From: CAVZVW01 sp963778845
GTDB taxonomy: Bacteria; Actinomycetota; Actinomycetes; Actinomycetales; Kineosporiaceae
Reading direction: 5' to 3'
NCBI GenBank assembly: GCA_963778845.1
Contig: CAVZVW010000010.1
Location: 62,001 to 126,000 of the forward strand
DNA length: 64,000 nucleotides
In this document: positions 27,285 through 36,072 of the stretch, piece after piece
How positions within the stretch are numbered: the first letter of the stretch is position 1
Layout: each line of letters opens with the position of its first letter
Translations under genes and position numbers: made by a program
Notes under the pieces: model-generated
What the model was told of the DNA's origin: nothing
Seen by the model: only the letters and a program-made list of their open reading frames with translations
Database searches by the model: none

Positions 27285-27906
27285 CTAGGCCGGGCTACAG
27301 GCAGACCACGGCCCCGGGGGCCCCCGCAGGCGCAGGCCGAACACGCGGTCGAAGCTGCGCGGGGTGTGGACCGGCCCGACGACCGCCAGCCGGCAGTCGT
27401 CGGGTACGCGGGCCGCCTCTGGGCAGTGCGTGAGCGGCCGAAGCCATTGGACGAGCAGGCCCAGCGCCCGTTCGCCGGCCCAGAGCACCAACGCGGCACC
27501 GACGACCGCGGCAGCGTGGGAGGCCACCATGAGCGCCGGGCGTGGGCCACCCGCCAGCGACGTGGCCACCGAGGAGCCCATGGGGTCGCCGGCCATGCCG
27601 AGCCCGGGGGGTCGCAGGGTTGCCCGCGTCGTGACCGCTGGTCCCGAGCCGCAGGAGAGCAGCGTCAGCCATGAGTGCATGGCGGTCTGTACCGAGCCGA
27701 GGACCAGCGACGATCGTGAGCGGGCCGCGCCGGGCGCGCGCCAGCCACACTCCCGCGGCCACGGGCAGGGCGGCGACCGCGAACAACGCCGACGCGGCCG
27801 GCAGTCGCCCCTCGGCGAGCAGGTGGGCCGCGACGGCGAGCCAGGTCGCGGTCGCGGCCACCACACCGGCCCGCACCCCTCGTAGCGGGCCCGCCCCTGC
27901 CGCCAT
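27285..27906 (-). pseudogene. Small integral membrane protein, frameshifted
   Basis: The N-terminal part (ATG ending at 27906) reads MAAGAGPLRGVRAGVVAATA with two membrane segments up to RGPLTIVAG. The continuation LGSVQTAMHSWLTLLSCGSG and a further membrane segment VASHAAAVVGAALVLWAGER followed by LGLLVQWLRPL lie in another frame; one added base around 27700-27712 joins them into a protein of about 207 residues with 3-4 membrane segments. No known family. It lies next to the copper chaperone gene on the same strand, so a role in metal handling is possible but not shown. The frame break is probably a sequencing indel. Confidence 0.55.
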
Positions 27907-27996
27907 GCGACTGACTGTAGGCAGCGATCTTCGTCGGGTGCCGGGACGTTCGGCCGCGGGAGCCCCCGCTGTGCCGCGTGGTTAGGCTGCCCGACG

Positions 27997-28851
27997 ATGG
28001 CCACGACCGCGGCGACCGGAGCCGCCCTGGATCGGCTCGCCGCCCTGCCGGGGGTGTCCCAGGCGGTCGAGCGGGCCCGTGAGGCCTGCACGGCACTTCG
28101 CTGGCACCCGGCGATGCGCTCGCACGCCGACCAGGCGCGCGCCGAGGCCACGGTGCGCGCTGCGGCGTGCTCGGCGGCCCTGGACGGCGCTCGCCTACCG
28201 TTGCGACTGGTGCGCGACAGCGTGGTCGGCAGGGCCCACCTGCCGCAGGACCCGACGGGGTCGGCCGTGCACGCGGTGGTGCGCGCGTACCTGCACGCTG
28301 CGCGACTGGGCACCTCGTGGCGCCGGACACCCCACCAGGTGCTGGCCGGCCTCCATGTCGCCGCCGCCGCTGGGCTGCTGCCGGACGAGGCGCTCGGGCG
28401 CCCTCGTGCCACGGGGGAGCCGTCGCTGGAGCGGGCGCCGTCCGGCACGCCTTCTGACGACTCCGTGGGCGGCGACGTCGGGGAACGCCTCGCGGCGGTC
28501 GCCGACCTGCTGGCCGCGCCGGCGACGGCACCGGTGCTTCTCGTCGCCGCGCTCGCCCACGCCGAGATCGTCGTCGTGCGGCCGTTCGTCGCCGGCAACC
28601 CCACGGTCGCGCGGGCGCTCGCCCGTGCGGTCGCCGTGGGCGGCGGCCTGGACCCCACCGGCGTGGCGGTCTGGGAGGCCGGCTGGCTATCGGCCGGGCC
28701 GGGCTACCCCGCAGCGCTGGAGGCGTACGCGACAGGAGGAGCCGACGGCGTCGGCGCCTGGCTGGTCGCGGCAGCCGAGGCACTGGTGGCCGGCGCCGCG
28801 GAGGGGACAGCGGTCTGCGACGCCGTTCTCGCCGGGCGGCTGCCGCAGTGA
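27997..28851 (+). CDS. Fic-like protein with a degenerate catalytic motif
   Basis: A 284-residue, Ala-rich helical protein. The region AHAEIVVVRPFVAGNPTVAR aligns with the Fic motif HPFxxGNGRxxR, but the catalytic histidine is arginine (RPF) and the GNGR is GNPT, so AMP-transfer is unlikely. The rest (EATVRAAACSAALDGARLPL, VHAVVRAYLHAARLG) matches the fold of the actinobacterial proteins of the Rv3662c type, found next to the HAD phosphatase gene Rv3661. Here several genes separate the two. It is divergent from the membrane protein at 27285-27906 and convergent with paralogue B. Confidence 0.6.
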   Translation: MATTAATGAALDRLAALPGVSQAVERAREACTALRWHPAMRSHADQARAEATVRAAACSAALDGARLPLRLVRDSVVGRAHLPQDPTGSAVHAVVRAYLHAARLGTSWRRTPHQVLAGLHVAAAAGLLPDEALGRPRATGEPSLERAPSGTPSDDSVGGDVGERLAAVADLLAAPATAPVLLVAALAHAEIVVVRPFVAGNPTVARALARAVAVGGGLDPTGVAVWEAGWLSAGPGYPAALEAYATGGADGVGAWLVAAAEALVAGAAEGTAVCDAVLAGRLPQ

Positions 28852-28873
28852 CCTACGGCGCTGCGGCCTCGAC

Positions 28874-29857
28874 CTACCCCGTGCTCGCCGTCGGCGGCTG
28901 AGACCCGGCTGGGCAGGCTCGGACCACGGCGAACGCCGCCGCCTGCCCTACGGCTGCATCGTCCCAACCGGTCAGCCGCACGGTGATCTGGGCATCGGTC
29001 GTCACGGTGCGCGTGCGCACGAGATCGACCACGGTCGGCAGCCTGGACGTCAGAGCGGGGCAGCCGCCCAGTGGCCGGAGCCGGACCTCGACCGTTGTGC
29101 GGGTTCCGGGCCGCACTGTGACGGGCTGCTGCGGGCTGACGTCCACCGACCAGGTGGCGGTGGTCCCGGCCATGAGCAGCACCTGGGTCGGCGCGGCCGA
29201 CTCGGGCGCCTCGAGGACGATGTGCAGCGAGCCGTCGGCCGTGGCGTTCATCGACGTCACCCGCACCGGCGGGACGTAAGGGGCGGCGTCCCCGCAGGCC
29301 AGGTAGCGCATGGCGGCACGGAACGAGTCGTCGTCGGGGACGAGGACGACGCGCACCGAGTGCCGGTGCCCGAGCCGGTCCAGCACCGTGGCCGACGCCG
29401 GGGCTGCCGGCCGGCCCACCGTGGCGCAGTCGACCCGCGCCTCGACCGGCAGCCCGGACGTGCGCCCCGGGTCGACCTGAAGCACCGTCGGCAGTCTCAG
29501 GTCGGTGTACCCCAGGCTGATCGCCTCGACGCCGAGCGGACCTGTGCCGACGGCGACGACGCGCAGGCCGAAGTGGGCCAGCCCGACCGCAGTGGGTGCG
29601 CCGAGCTCCTCGGCCCAGACCAGGACGTGGCTGCCGGCGGCGGTGCGGCCTGCCTGCGCCCGGTCGGCGCTGGTGTACCCGGCGACCGTGCCGGCGCCGA
29701 GCGCGGCCACGATCGCGACGAACGCCGCGGCGCGGACGCGGGGACGCCGTCGCACGCCGTCCCGCTGCCGGGCCGTCATCGCGTCGCCGCCGGTCACGTC
29801 GTCCTCAGTCACAGCGTCCGCGCTCACAACGCCCGCGCTCACAACGTCCTCGATCAC
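28874..29857 (-). CDS. Four-cysteine ectodomain membrane protein, paralogue B
   Basis: A 327-residue protein of the same unrecognised family as the genes at 24122, 29874, 31480 and 32487. A short N-terminal part with a repeat-rich start (VVSAGVVSADAVTEDDV) and an Arg-rich segment precedes one membrane helix (AAAFVAIVAALGAGTVAGY). Two beta-rich halves follow; the four cysteines are at VDCATV, YLACGD, GGCPAL and RACPAG, so each half holds one C-x(44-48)-C pair. Each half ends with a short helix in front of the last cysteine. Lies 16 bp downstream of paralogue C in the same direction. No SREV start motif, unlike its partner. Function unknown. The start may be one of several in-frame codons downstream. 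Confidence 0.58.
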   Translation of the reverse strand: MIEDVVSAGVVSADAVTEDDVTGGDAMTARQRDGVRRRPRVRAAAFVAIVAALGAGTVAGYTSADRAQAGRTAAGSHVLVWAEELGAPTAVGLAHFGLRVVAVGTGPLGVEAISLGYTDLRLPTVLQVDPGRTSGLPVEARVDCATVGRPAAPASATVLDRLGHRHSVRVVLVPDDDSFRAAMRYLACGDAAPYVPPVRVTSMNATADGSLHIVLEAPESAAPTQVLLMAGTTATWSVDVSPQQPVTVRPGTRTTVEVRLRPLGGCPALTSRLPTVVDLVRTRTVTTDAQITVRLTGWDDAAVGQAAAFAVVRACPAGSQPPTASTG

Positions 29858-29873
29858 AGCGGCGGCGCCGTCG

Positions 29874-31099
29874 TCAGTCGCAGGCGTGCAGGACGGCGGC
29901 CGTCGCGGCGGCCGAGACGACGCTGTCGTCCCACCCGGCCGGGTACATGGCCTGCAACGGCCCCCCGTTCTCGACCTGCACCGCGATCACGTCCGTGGCT
30001 GAGGGCAGCGTGCTGCTGCAGTCGAGGTACGCCAGGTGCAGCCGAACCGTCGCGGTGGCCCACGGGTCGAGGGTGACGCTCGGCGGGCTCAAGGTCAGCT
30101 GCCACTGGGAGAGGTCCGGAATGTCGCCGAGTGAGAACGTCACCGCCACCGGGCCGGGGCCGCCGTCGAGGGCGAGCGTGAGGTCGATGTCGCCACCGGC
30201 CGACGCGCTCATCGACTCGACCCGCAGCGCCGGGAAGGCGCGCCGCCGTCCTGCGTCGGGGCACCGCCGCAGGCGAAGGACCGCAGCATGTCGACGAAGC
30301 CCAGGGACGGCAGGCGGACGGAGACCGTGCGGTGGTCGCCGCTGTCGGAGGTGACGCGTGCGCTTGCTTGCGCCGTCGGGTCGCCCTCGACCACGACAGG
30401 TGCGGGGTCCAGGGAACCGGAGCAGGTCATGAGAGGAGCGGTCGCGACGGCCGAGGCGAGCTGGCCCGGCTCGAGCCGGGTCGGCGTCACGAGGGCGACG
30501 GCGGTGCCCGGAACCAGCAGCCTGCTCACGGTGACCGCTTGCACACCGGTGACGGCGAGCTTCAGGGTGAACTGGGTGGTCCCGCCCGAGGGCGAGGGGA
30601 CGTAGGTGACGTCATCGGTGTTGATCCAGGCGAACAGCGTCGTTGCGCGCAGCGCTGCGCGCCGTTGGGCCCGCTGGGCCTCCTCGTAGCCGGCCACGAG
30701 GCCGAGGACCAGCGACGCGACCACGATCGAGACCACGGTGAGCCGGGGTGCGCGTGACCCACGGGGACGCGACGGGTCGTCGGCGTCTCCCGCGGCACCC
30801 GCTTCGTCCGCGGCCGCCGTCGGCGCACCCGCGACTGCCGAACCGACGTGCTCGCCGAGATCGGCTTCGACGGGCTCATCGTCAGGCTCACTGTCGAGCG
30901 CGCGGTCACTGCCAGGCGCGCGCGGGGGGAGGGAGCGGGGGTCCGGTCCCGGTACTGCTTCGTCGGACTGAGCCCGGGGGCGGGCCGGGATCGTGGCCGT
31001 GAGCACGGCCGACGCGGCGTGGCCGAGGTCGAGGTCGGGGGCGAGCGTCGGCGTCGTCGGGTCCGGCGTCTCGCCGTCTCCGAGGACCTCGCGACTCAC
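29874..31099 (-). pseudogene. Four-cysteine ectodomain membrane protein, paralogue C, with one frame break
   Basis: Starts at a GTG reading VSREVLGDGETP, the same start motif as paralogue E. A long acidic, Pro-rich cytoplasmic part (about 150 residues) precedes one membrane helix (LTVVSIVVASLVLGLVAGY). The first ectodomain half runs to FACGGAPTQ; the second half (ALRVESMSASAGGDIDLTL to LHACD) is in another frame. One additional base at 30238-30248 gives a continuous protein of about 408 residues. The four cysteines are at MTCSGS, FACGGA, LDCSST and LHACD. The break is probably a sequencing indel. Upstream lies a 380-bp gap (31100-31479) with no recognisable gene. Confidence 0.55.
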
Positions 31100-31479
31100 C
31101 GCGACCACCGCCCTGCGTCGGCGGTCCGGCCGCCACCGCTGCTCACCCGGATCGTCGCACACCACGCGAGATCGGGGCCACGACCGCCGACACGGACGAC
31201 GGCGCCCTTTCGGACGCCGTCACCCGAACGGCGGGTGGGGTATCAGGCGCGTGTCGGCGATCCGTCGGTGCGGGACCAGCCCGTCTCGACGCGTCCTTTC
31301 GTGGACTGCCCGCGCGTGGGTTCCCACCTGCCGTTCGTCAGGGGGCCGGCCAAGACCGGCGCCGCCGTCGATGGCACTTGTCTACTCCAACCGGCAGAGG
31401 CGTGGAAGGTCTCGGGGCCGTCCGTGCGGTGAACGGTTCTGCGACCGCCCAGCTACGCTGCGTGCGCCTGGAGGCGGTG

Positions 31480-32490
31480 CTACGGCGCGGTCGGGTCGGC
31501 CAGCGTGGAGGCGTTGGGGCACTGGCTGGTGTACGCGGCAGCCAGCCATCGTGAGAGCTCCCGCCCGATCGGCAGGTAGTGCGTCGCGAGGCTCCCCCCG
31601 GTGGTGCTGACCGTCAGCACCTGCAGACCGGCCGGCAGCTGCGTGCGCGACCCGACATCGAAGCATGCCGGGGTAGGCGGCGACAGCCGAAGCGTCAGCG
31701 GCTCTCGGCCGATCTCACCGCCCGCCGGCTGCGTGGTGAGCAGCCAGCTGTCGGCGCGCAGCCCGACGACCCGGTCGCCGTCGTGCAGCGTCGGTTGGAG
31801 CTCGACGAGCAGATCGGCGCCGTCGGTGTTGATACCCCTGCCGCGCATGGGTGTCGCCCATCCGTCGGGCAGCACCTGGCGTGCCTGGTCGCACAGGCCC
31901 CCAGGGCCGGCCACCGGGCCCACGGGCACGACCGCCAGGTCCTCGACGCGTGGCGTGGCGCCGTCCCCTGCAGCCGGGGCCGCCTCCACCTGTGCCGACA
32001 GAGGCAAGGCGGCGGACTGCGCACAGTCCAGGCCGAGGACGACGTCGTCCCTCGTCGACTCACCGGGGGCGACGGACCGGGTCATCAGGAGGCTCTCGGA
32101 CCGCAGTCCCGCCCCAGCCAGAGTCACTGACGTGATCACCGCCTGCTTGCTGCCCTGGTTGGTGATGCTGAGCCGCAACCGGGCCTGTGCCGTCGCCGGG
32201 TCGGGGTAGTGGATCGGGTCGAGCTGGACGCCGAGCGCCTCGACGCCGGCGACGAGCCGTGCCTGTTGTGGCCTGGCACGCTCAGCGGACGTCGAGCGTA
32301 GGGCGAAACCCGACGCGCCCAGCGCCGCGCCGACCACCGCCACGGCCAAAAGAAGGGTGGCGAGGGAACGGCCGCGGGCGCGGCCCTCGCGCTCGGGGCG
32401 GTCCAGGTCGAGCAGGGCCACGTCGTCGTCGGTGAGAAGGTGGTCGCCCACGACGGTCGTCGCCCGTCCTTCCCGTCCAAGGGCGCTCAC
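31480..32490 (-). CDS. Four-cysteine ectodomain membrane protein, paralogue D
   Basis: A 336-residue protein, GTG start (VSALGREGRATT) overlapping the stop of paralogue E (GTGA coupling). The cytoplasmic part is short (about 45 residues, TDDDVALLDLDRPERE), then one membrane helix (LATLLLAVAVVGAALGASGF), then the two-part ectodomain. First half: LRLSITNQGSKQAVITSVTL and VAPGESTRDDVVLGLDC, the wording of Ig-like beta-sandwiches; second half ends WLAAAYTSQCPN. Four cysteines: LDCAQS, GLCDQA, PACFDV, SQCPNA. Same two-gene organisation as C and B: longer SREV-start partner first, shorter partner second. Function unknown. Confidence 0.58.
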   Translation of the reverse strand: MSALGREGRATTVVGDHLLTDDDVALLDLDRPEREGRARGRSLATLLLAVAVVGAALGASGFALRSTSAERARPQQARLVAGVEALGVQLDPIHYPDPATAQARLRLSITNQGSKQAVITSVTLAGAGLRSESLLMTRSVAPGESTRDDVVLGLDCAQSAALPLSAQVEAAPAAGDGATPRVEDLAVVPVGPVAGPGGLCDQARQVLPDGWATPMRGRGINTDGADLLVELQPTLHDGDRVVGLRADSWLLTTQPAGGEIGREPLTLRLSPPTPACFDVGSRTQLPAGLQVLTVSTTGGSLATHYLPIGRELSRWLAAAYTSQCPNASTLADPTAP

Positions 32491-33641
32491 GGCGACCCCC
32501 CGCCGCAGGCCTTCGCGGACAACCACTGCGCCAGGCCCAGACCGACCGGCACGGTGATGGTGGCCTCCGCCTCGACCTCGGTGTGCGCCACGAGGGTCTC
32601 CGGGAGGCCGTCCACCTGCCACTGGGGTGCGCACACCGTGGGGGCGTGGAGCCACACGACCATCCCCAGCCCGTCGACGGCCGCGGGCAACGGGTGCGCG
32701 TCGAGCCGGAACCCGCCCGCAGTGATGTCGTACACGTGCACGGAGCGGCCCGTGGGCGAACGTAGGAGGATCGCGAAGTACGGGTCCTCGACGCGTGCCC
32801 GCGTCACGACCAGGACCTGCCGCTCCGGCGGCGCTCGACCGCACAGCGTGGCGGCGGCCGTGGCCCCGCCCAGGACCGGGACCTGGCGAACCACGCCGTC
32901 GCGGCCGACGACGCGAAGGTCGGGGACACGCAAGGGGTTGGGTGAGGCGCAACGGACCAGCAGGTCCACCGTGATCTCCGCCTGTGTGCCGGCGGCCACG
33001 CTCACGCCGGCTGGACGGCCGAGCGCCGAGGACACGGCGTCCAGGGACGGCTGGGTGCCCGTCACGAGCACGGTGCTCTCGCCGCGGTTGACCACCTGCA
33101 CGGTCAGCGAGGAGCGGACGGGTTCGGTGAGGTCGGCCGTCGGTGCGACCGCCACGATGCCTGCCATCACCGCGAAGTCCAACCGCTGCGGTCCGGTGAC
33201 GGCGGCCCTCCACGTGCTGGCGCTCACCCAGCCCACGAGCGACGAGGCGAGCAGGACCACGACCACCGCCGCGACCCGTCTGCGCCGGGAGCGGCGGCCA
33301 GGGGCGCGCCGTCCAGCGTGCGGGCCGCCCGGATCGTCGGGGTCGCCTCGCGCCTCGGCCACGTCGGGCTCATCCTGCGCAGGTCCGTCGACCTTGTGGG
33401 GGTCGGCTCGCTGGGGCTCGACCCGGTGGGTGCCGGCGGTCGGAGGCAGGGCCAGCGCGGTGGCTGAGCCGCCGACCCTGGCGCCACCCCCCGATCTCGG
33501 ACCAGTGGCGGGCAGATGCGGCCCGGGATACTGGTGCACCAGGCCCACCCCGGGGTCGAAGGTGGACACGGGCGCCGAGCGCGGCCCCCCGTCACGGGCG
33601 CTCGGGGCCTCCGCGACCGACCCGAGCACCTCGCGGCTCAT
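32487..33641 (-). CDS. Four-cysteine ectodomain membrane protein, paralogue E
   Basis: A 384-residue protein starting MSREVLGSVAEAPSARDGG. The cytoplasmic part (about 125 residues) is Pro/Gly/Asp-rich and ends in an arginine cluster (GRRAPGRRSRRRR) before the membrane helix VAAVVVVLLASSLVGWVSAS. Ectodomain: SLTVQVVNRGESTVLVTGT and GTQAEITVDLLVRCAS in the first half, then a second half ending WLSAKACGGGSP. Four cysteines: VRCASP, TLCGRA, TVCAPQ, KACGGG. Coupled to paralogue D. It begins 30 bp after the end of the HAD phosphatase gene on the same strand. No known family recognised. Confidence 0.58.
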   Translation of the reverse strand: MSREVLGSVAEAPSARDGGPRSAPVSTFDPGVGLVHQYPGPHLPATGPRSGGGARVGGSATALALPPTAGTHRVEPQRADPHKVDGPAQDEPDVAEARGDPDDPGGPHAGRRAPGRRSRRRRVAAVVVVLLASSLVGWVSASTWRAAVTGPQRLDFAVMAGIVAVAPTADLTEPVRSSLTVQVVNRGESTVLVTGTQPSLDAVSSALGRPAGVSVAAGTQAEITVDLLVRCASPNPLRVPDLRVVGRDGVVRQVPVLGGATAAATLCGRAPPERQVLVVTRARVEDPYFAILLRSPTGRSVHVYDITAGGFRLDAHPLPAAVDGLGMVVWLHAPTVCAPQWQVDGLPETLVAHTEVEAEATITVPVGLGLAQWLSAKACGGGSP

Positions 33642-33671
33642 CGCGTCTCAGATCGCCGGGTGGGCACCTGG

Positions 33672-34556
33672 TCACATCCTGACGGCTGCCGGCGCAAGGC
33701 GCCTGCGAGCGGCGACCCAGACAGCTGCGGCGGTGAGGACCACGGCGGCCACGACCGCGACCACCGCGACCGGGAGCGGGACGTGCGGGGTGGCGACGCG
33801 ACGGGCGACGCCGGATCGCAGGTCCTGCGGGTGGCTGAAGTCGAGCACGCTCCACCCACGCGCGGTCGCCTCACGGCGCAACGCCTTGTCAGGGTTGACC
33901 GCGGTCGGCCGCCCGACGCACTCCAGCATGGGCAGGTCGGTGACGGAGTCGCTGTAGGCGAAGCACTCGCTGAGGTCGTACCCCCGCTCGTGCGCCAGGT
34001 CGCGGATCGCCGTCGCCTTCTCCTCACCGTAGGCGTAGTAGGCGATCTCGCCGGTGTAGCGCCCAGCCTCGACGACCATGCGCGTCGCGATGACGATGTC
34101 TGCGCCGAGCATCGCCCCGATCGGCTCGACGACCTCGTAGCCGGAGGCTGAGACGATCACGACGTCACGCCCTGCAGCCTTGTGCTCGGCGATCAGCGCG
34201 GTCGCCTCGCTGTACACGGCCGGCTGGATGAGCTCGCTCAGGGTCTCGGCGACGATGTCGCGGACCTGCTGCACATCCCAGCCGGCGCAGAGGTCTGAGA
34301 CGTACGTGCGCATGCGCTCGATCTGGTCGTGGTCGGCGCCACCGGCCATGAAGAGGAACTGTGCGTAGGCGCTTCGCAGGACCGCGCGTCGCGTGATGAG
34401 CCCCCCGGCGTAGAAGGGACGCGAGAACGCGAGCGTGCTCGAACGCGCGATGACCGTCTTGTCGAGGTCGAAGAAGGCCGCCGCGCGCGCCGTCGGTACT
34501 GCACCCACACCGGTGAGGATAGGTCGCGGGGGCGACGAGCGGGCGCCGTCATCCAC
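33672..34556 (-). CDS. HAD-superfamily IB phosphatase with C-terminal membrane anchor (Rv3661-like)
   Basis: A SerB-like HAD phosphatase of about 294 residues. Motif I FFDLDKTVIARSSTLAF, motif II VIVSASGYEV, the lysine in GEEKATAIRDL, and motif IV YSDSVTDLPMLE are complete. A membrane helix closes the protein (LPVAVVAVVAAVVLTAAAV). The start is uncertain: a GTG at 34556 is preceded by GGAAAG at good distance; GTG codons at 34583 and 34508 are alternatives. In mycobacteria and streptomycetes the orthologue lies beside ssd and the tad operon, as here. The substrate is unknown; a link to morphological differentiation has been suggested in streptomycetes. Confidence 0.85.
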   Translation of the reverse strand: MDDGARSSPPRPILTGVGAVPTARAAAFFDLDKTVIARSSTLAFSRPFYAGGLITRRAVLRSAYAQFLFMAGGADHDQIERMRTYVSDLCAGWDVQQVRDIVAETLSELIQPAVYSEATALIAEHKAAGRDVVIVSASGYEVVEPIGAMLGADIVIATRMVVEAGRYTGEIAYYAYGEEKATAIRDLAHERGYDLSECFAYSDSVTDLPMLECVGRPTAVNPDKALRREATARGWSVLDFSHPQDLRSGVARRVATPHVPLPVAVVAVVAAVVLTAAAVWVAARRRLAPAAVRM

Positions 34557-34599
34557 CGTGACTTTCCGTACCCTTTCGCACACCCTTCGACATCATGCA

Positions 34600-34830
34600 T
34601 GTACAGAGGCGGGTGAGGGGGGCAGTATTCGGGCATAGTGCCGTCGGCGACACGCCCGGTCTGTCCACAGTCGAATCTGGTTGTTGCCACCACGGGCTTT
34701 GGGGTACAAACTGCCGTCGCCGGCCTTCGTGCCGCGCCGACCGGTCCGACTCCTCCCCCCCGAGCCGGACTGGTGGACGGCCCCCGCTCCCCCCCAGCGG
34801 GGGCCGTCGTATGTCTGCCCCCGGTCGTCG
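34600..34830. ncRNA. Candidate Ms1/6S-like RNA locus between HAD phosphatase and ssd
   Basis: The divergent gap between the HAD gene and ssd (34557-34920) holds no ORF but strong secondary structure. GGGGGCAG at 34617-34624 pairs perfectly with CTGCCCCC at 34815-34822 and would close a roughly 205-nt structure; an inner CGGCGAC/GTCGCCG pair and the 13-bp hairpin at 34776-34808 lie within it. In mycobacteria the equivalent gap (Rv3660c/Rv3661) encodes the abundant RNA MTS2823/Ms1, which binds core RNA polymerase. A weak promoter-like TTGTTG-N18-TACAAA is at 34681-34710 on the plus strand. Strand and ends are not determined; the call rests on synteny plus structure. Confidence 0.35.
34776..34808. 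terminator. Strong GC hairpin in the ssd leader
   Basis: GACGGCCCCCGCT and its exact complement form a 13-bp stem with a seven-base loop of cytosines (34776-34808), 112 bp before the ssd start. It could terminate a small RNA encoded in the gap, or act as an attenuator for the tad operon. No U tract. Confidence 0.5.
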
Positions 34831-34920
34831 AGTCGTCCACAGGTCGGGCCGGCGTCACGTCGTCCACAGCCTTCCTGCGTGGGCTCCACGCCGAGGGACC
34901 CCGGCGCGAGGCTCGTGGGC

Positions 34921-36072
34921 ATGCCCACATCCGCCCCGGCGGTCGCCGGCCTTCCCGACCCCGACGTCCTCGTCGTCACTGGTGACGACGACCTGCGCCG
35001 ACGACTCGAGGCGCTCGCCGCGTCCGCCGGAGTCCTGGTGCGGTCCGCGAGCCTCCCGGTCGTGCCGGGGCTCTGGCAGCGAGCGCGTCTCGTCCTCGTC
35101 GGGGCCGACGTCGCTGCGGGCACTGCCGGCGGCGTGCCCGGCCCGAGACGAGCCGGTGTCGTGGTCGTGGCTGACGCCCCTGCCGGCGCCGGGCTCTGGC
35201 GGGACGTCGTACGGCTGGGTGCCGACCACGTGGCACTGCTGCCGGAGAGTCAGACGTGGCTCGTCGAGAGGATCGCACGGGCGGGTTCGCCCGCCCCTCG
35301 AGCGTCCACGGTCGTCGGGGTGGTTGGCGGACGTTCGGGTGCAGGGGCGAGCGTGCTCGCCGCCATGATCGCGATATGTGCCGGCGAGCTCGGGAAGGCG
35401 AGCCTGCTGGTGGACGCCGACCCGCTGGGTCCCGGCGCGGACCTGCTCGTGGGTGCCGAGGACGTCGAGGGTCTCGCGTGGGAGGACCTGGGCGCGGCGC
35501 GTGGGCGGCTCCGGCCCGGACTGCTGGCCTCGATGCTGCCTCGCGTCGACGACGTGAGCCTGCTCGGCTGGCGGCGGGACGGCCCACCTGGTGCGGGGCA
35601 GTCGCGCAGGGCGGACCTGGTGCCCCCGCTCGCGGCGGTCGAGGCTGTGGTCACGAGTGCGGCGGGCGACTTCGACGTCGTCGTCGTCGACCTGCCGCGG
35701 ACGCTCGTCGTGGTGTGCGATGACCTGCTCCCCCTCCTCGCTGCATGTCGGGTGGTGCTGATGGTGGTGCCGGCCGAGGTGCGTGCGGCTGCCGCGGCCG
35801 CCCGGCTCGCGGGCCGGCTGCGCTGGCAGATCCCCGACCTGCGACTGGTCGTCCGCGGTCCATCGCCCGTTGGCCTCCCCGCCGCCGCCGTCTCAGATGC
35901 GCTGGACCTGCCGTTGGCCGCGGAGCTGCGGGCCGAGCCCCGGCTCACCGCGATGGCCGAGCGAGGACTGCTCCCGGCCCTGAGTGCCCGCGGACCTCTG
36001 CGCACGTTCTGCCGCCGGTTGCTGCGCGACGAGCTCCTCGTGCCGGCCCACCACATGAGGGAAGCGACGTGA
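34921..36072 (+). CDS. ssd: Septum-site-determining/CpaE-like P-loop protein of the Tad operon
   Basis: A 383-residue MinD/ParA-like protein of the Ssd (Rv3660c) type. An N-terminal receiver-like region (VLVVTGDDDLRRRLEALAA) is followed by the P-loop domain. The Walker A equivalent reads VVGGRSGAGASVLAAMIA, without the catalytic lysine, as in several CpaE/Ssd proteins; SLLVDADPLGPGADLLVG and FDVVVVDLPR are the A' and Walker B regions. CpaE-like proteins place the Tad pilus machine at the pole or septum. Start ATG at 34921; the frame is open further upstream but runs through the structured leader. Overlaps tadA by four bases. Confidence 0.82.
   Translation: MPTSAPAVAGLPDPDVLVVTGDDDLRRRLEALAASAGVLVRSASLPVVPGLWQRARLVLVGADVAAGTAGGVPGPRRAGVVVVADAPAGAGLWRDVVRLGADHVALLPESQTWLVERIARAGSPAPRASTVVGVVGGRSGAGASVLAAMIAICAGELGKASLLVDADPLGPGADLLVGAEDVEGLAWEDLGAARGRLRPGLLASMLPRVDDVSLLGWRRDGPPGAGQSRRADLVPPLAAVEAVVTSAAGDFDVVVVDLPRTLVVVCDDLLPLLAACRVVLMVVPAEVRAAAAAARLAGRLRWQIPDLRLVVRGPSPVGLPAAAVSDALDLPLAAELRAEPRLTAMAERGLLPALSARGPLRTFCRRLLRDELLVPAHHMREAT

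Noticed and set aside
34663..34869. Three DnaA-box-like motifs as an origin of replication
   Set aside because: The boxes lack the TT start, and no dnaA, dnaN or rpmH gene is near. Kept only as a possible regulatory motif.
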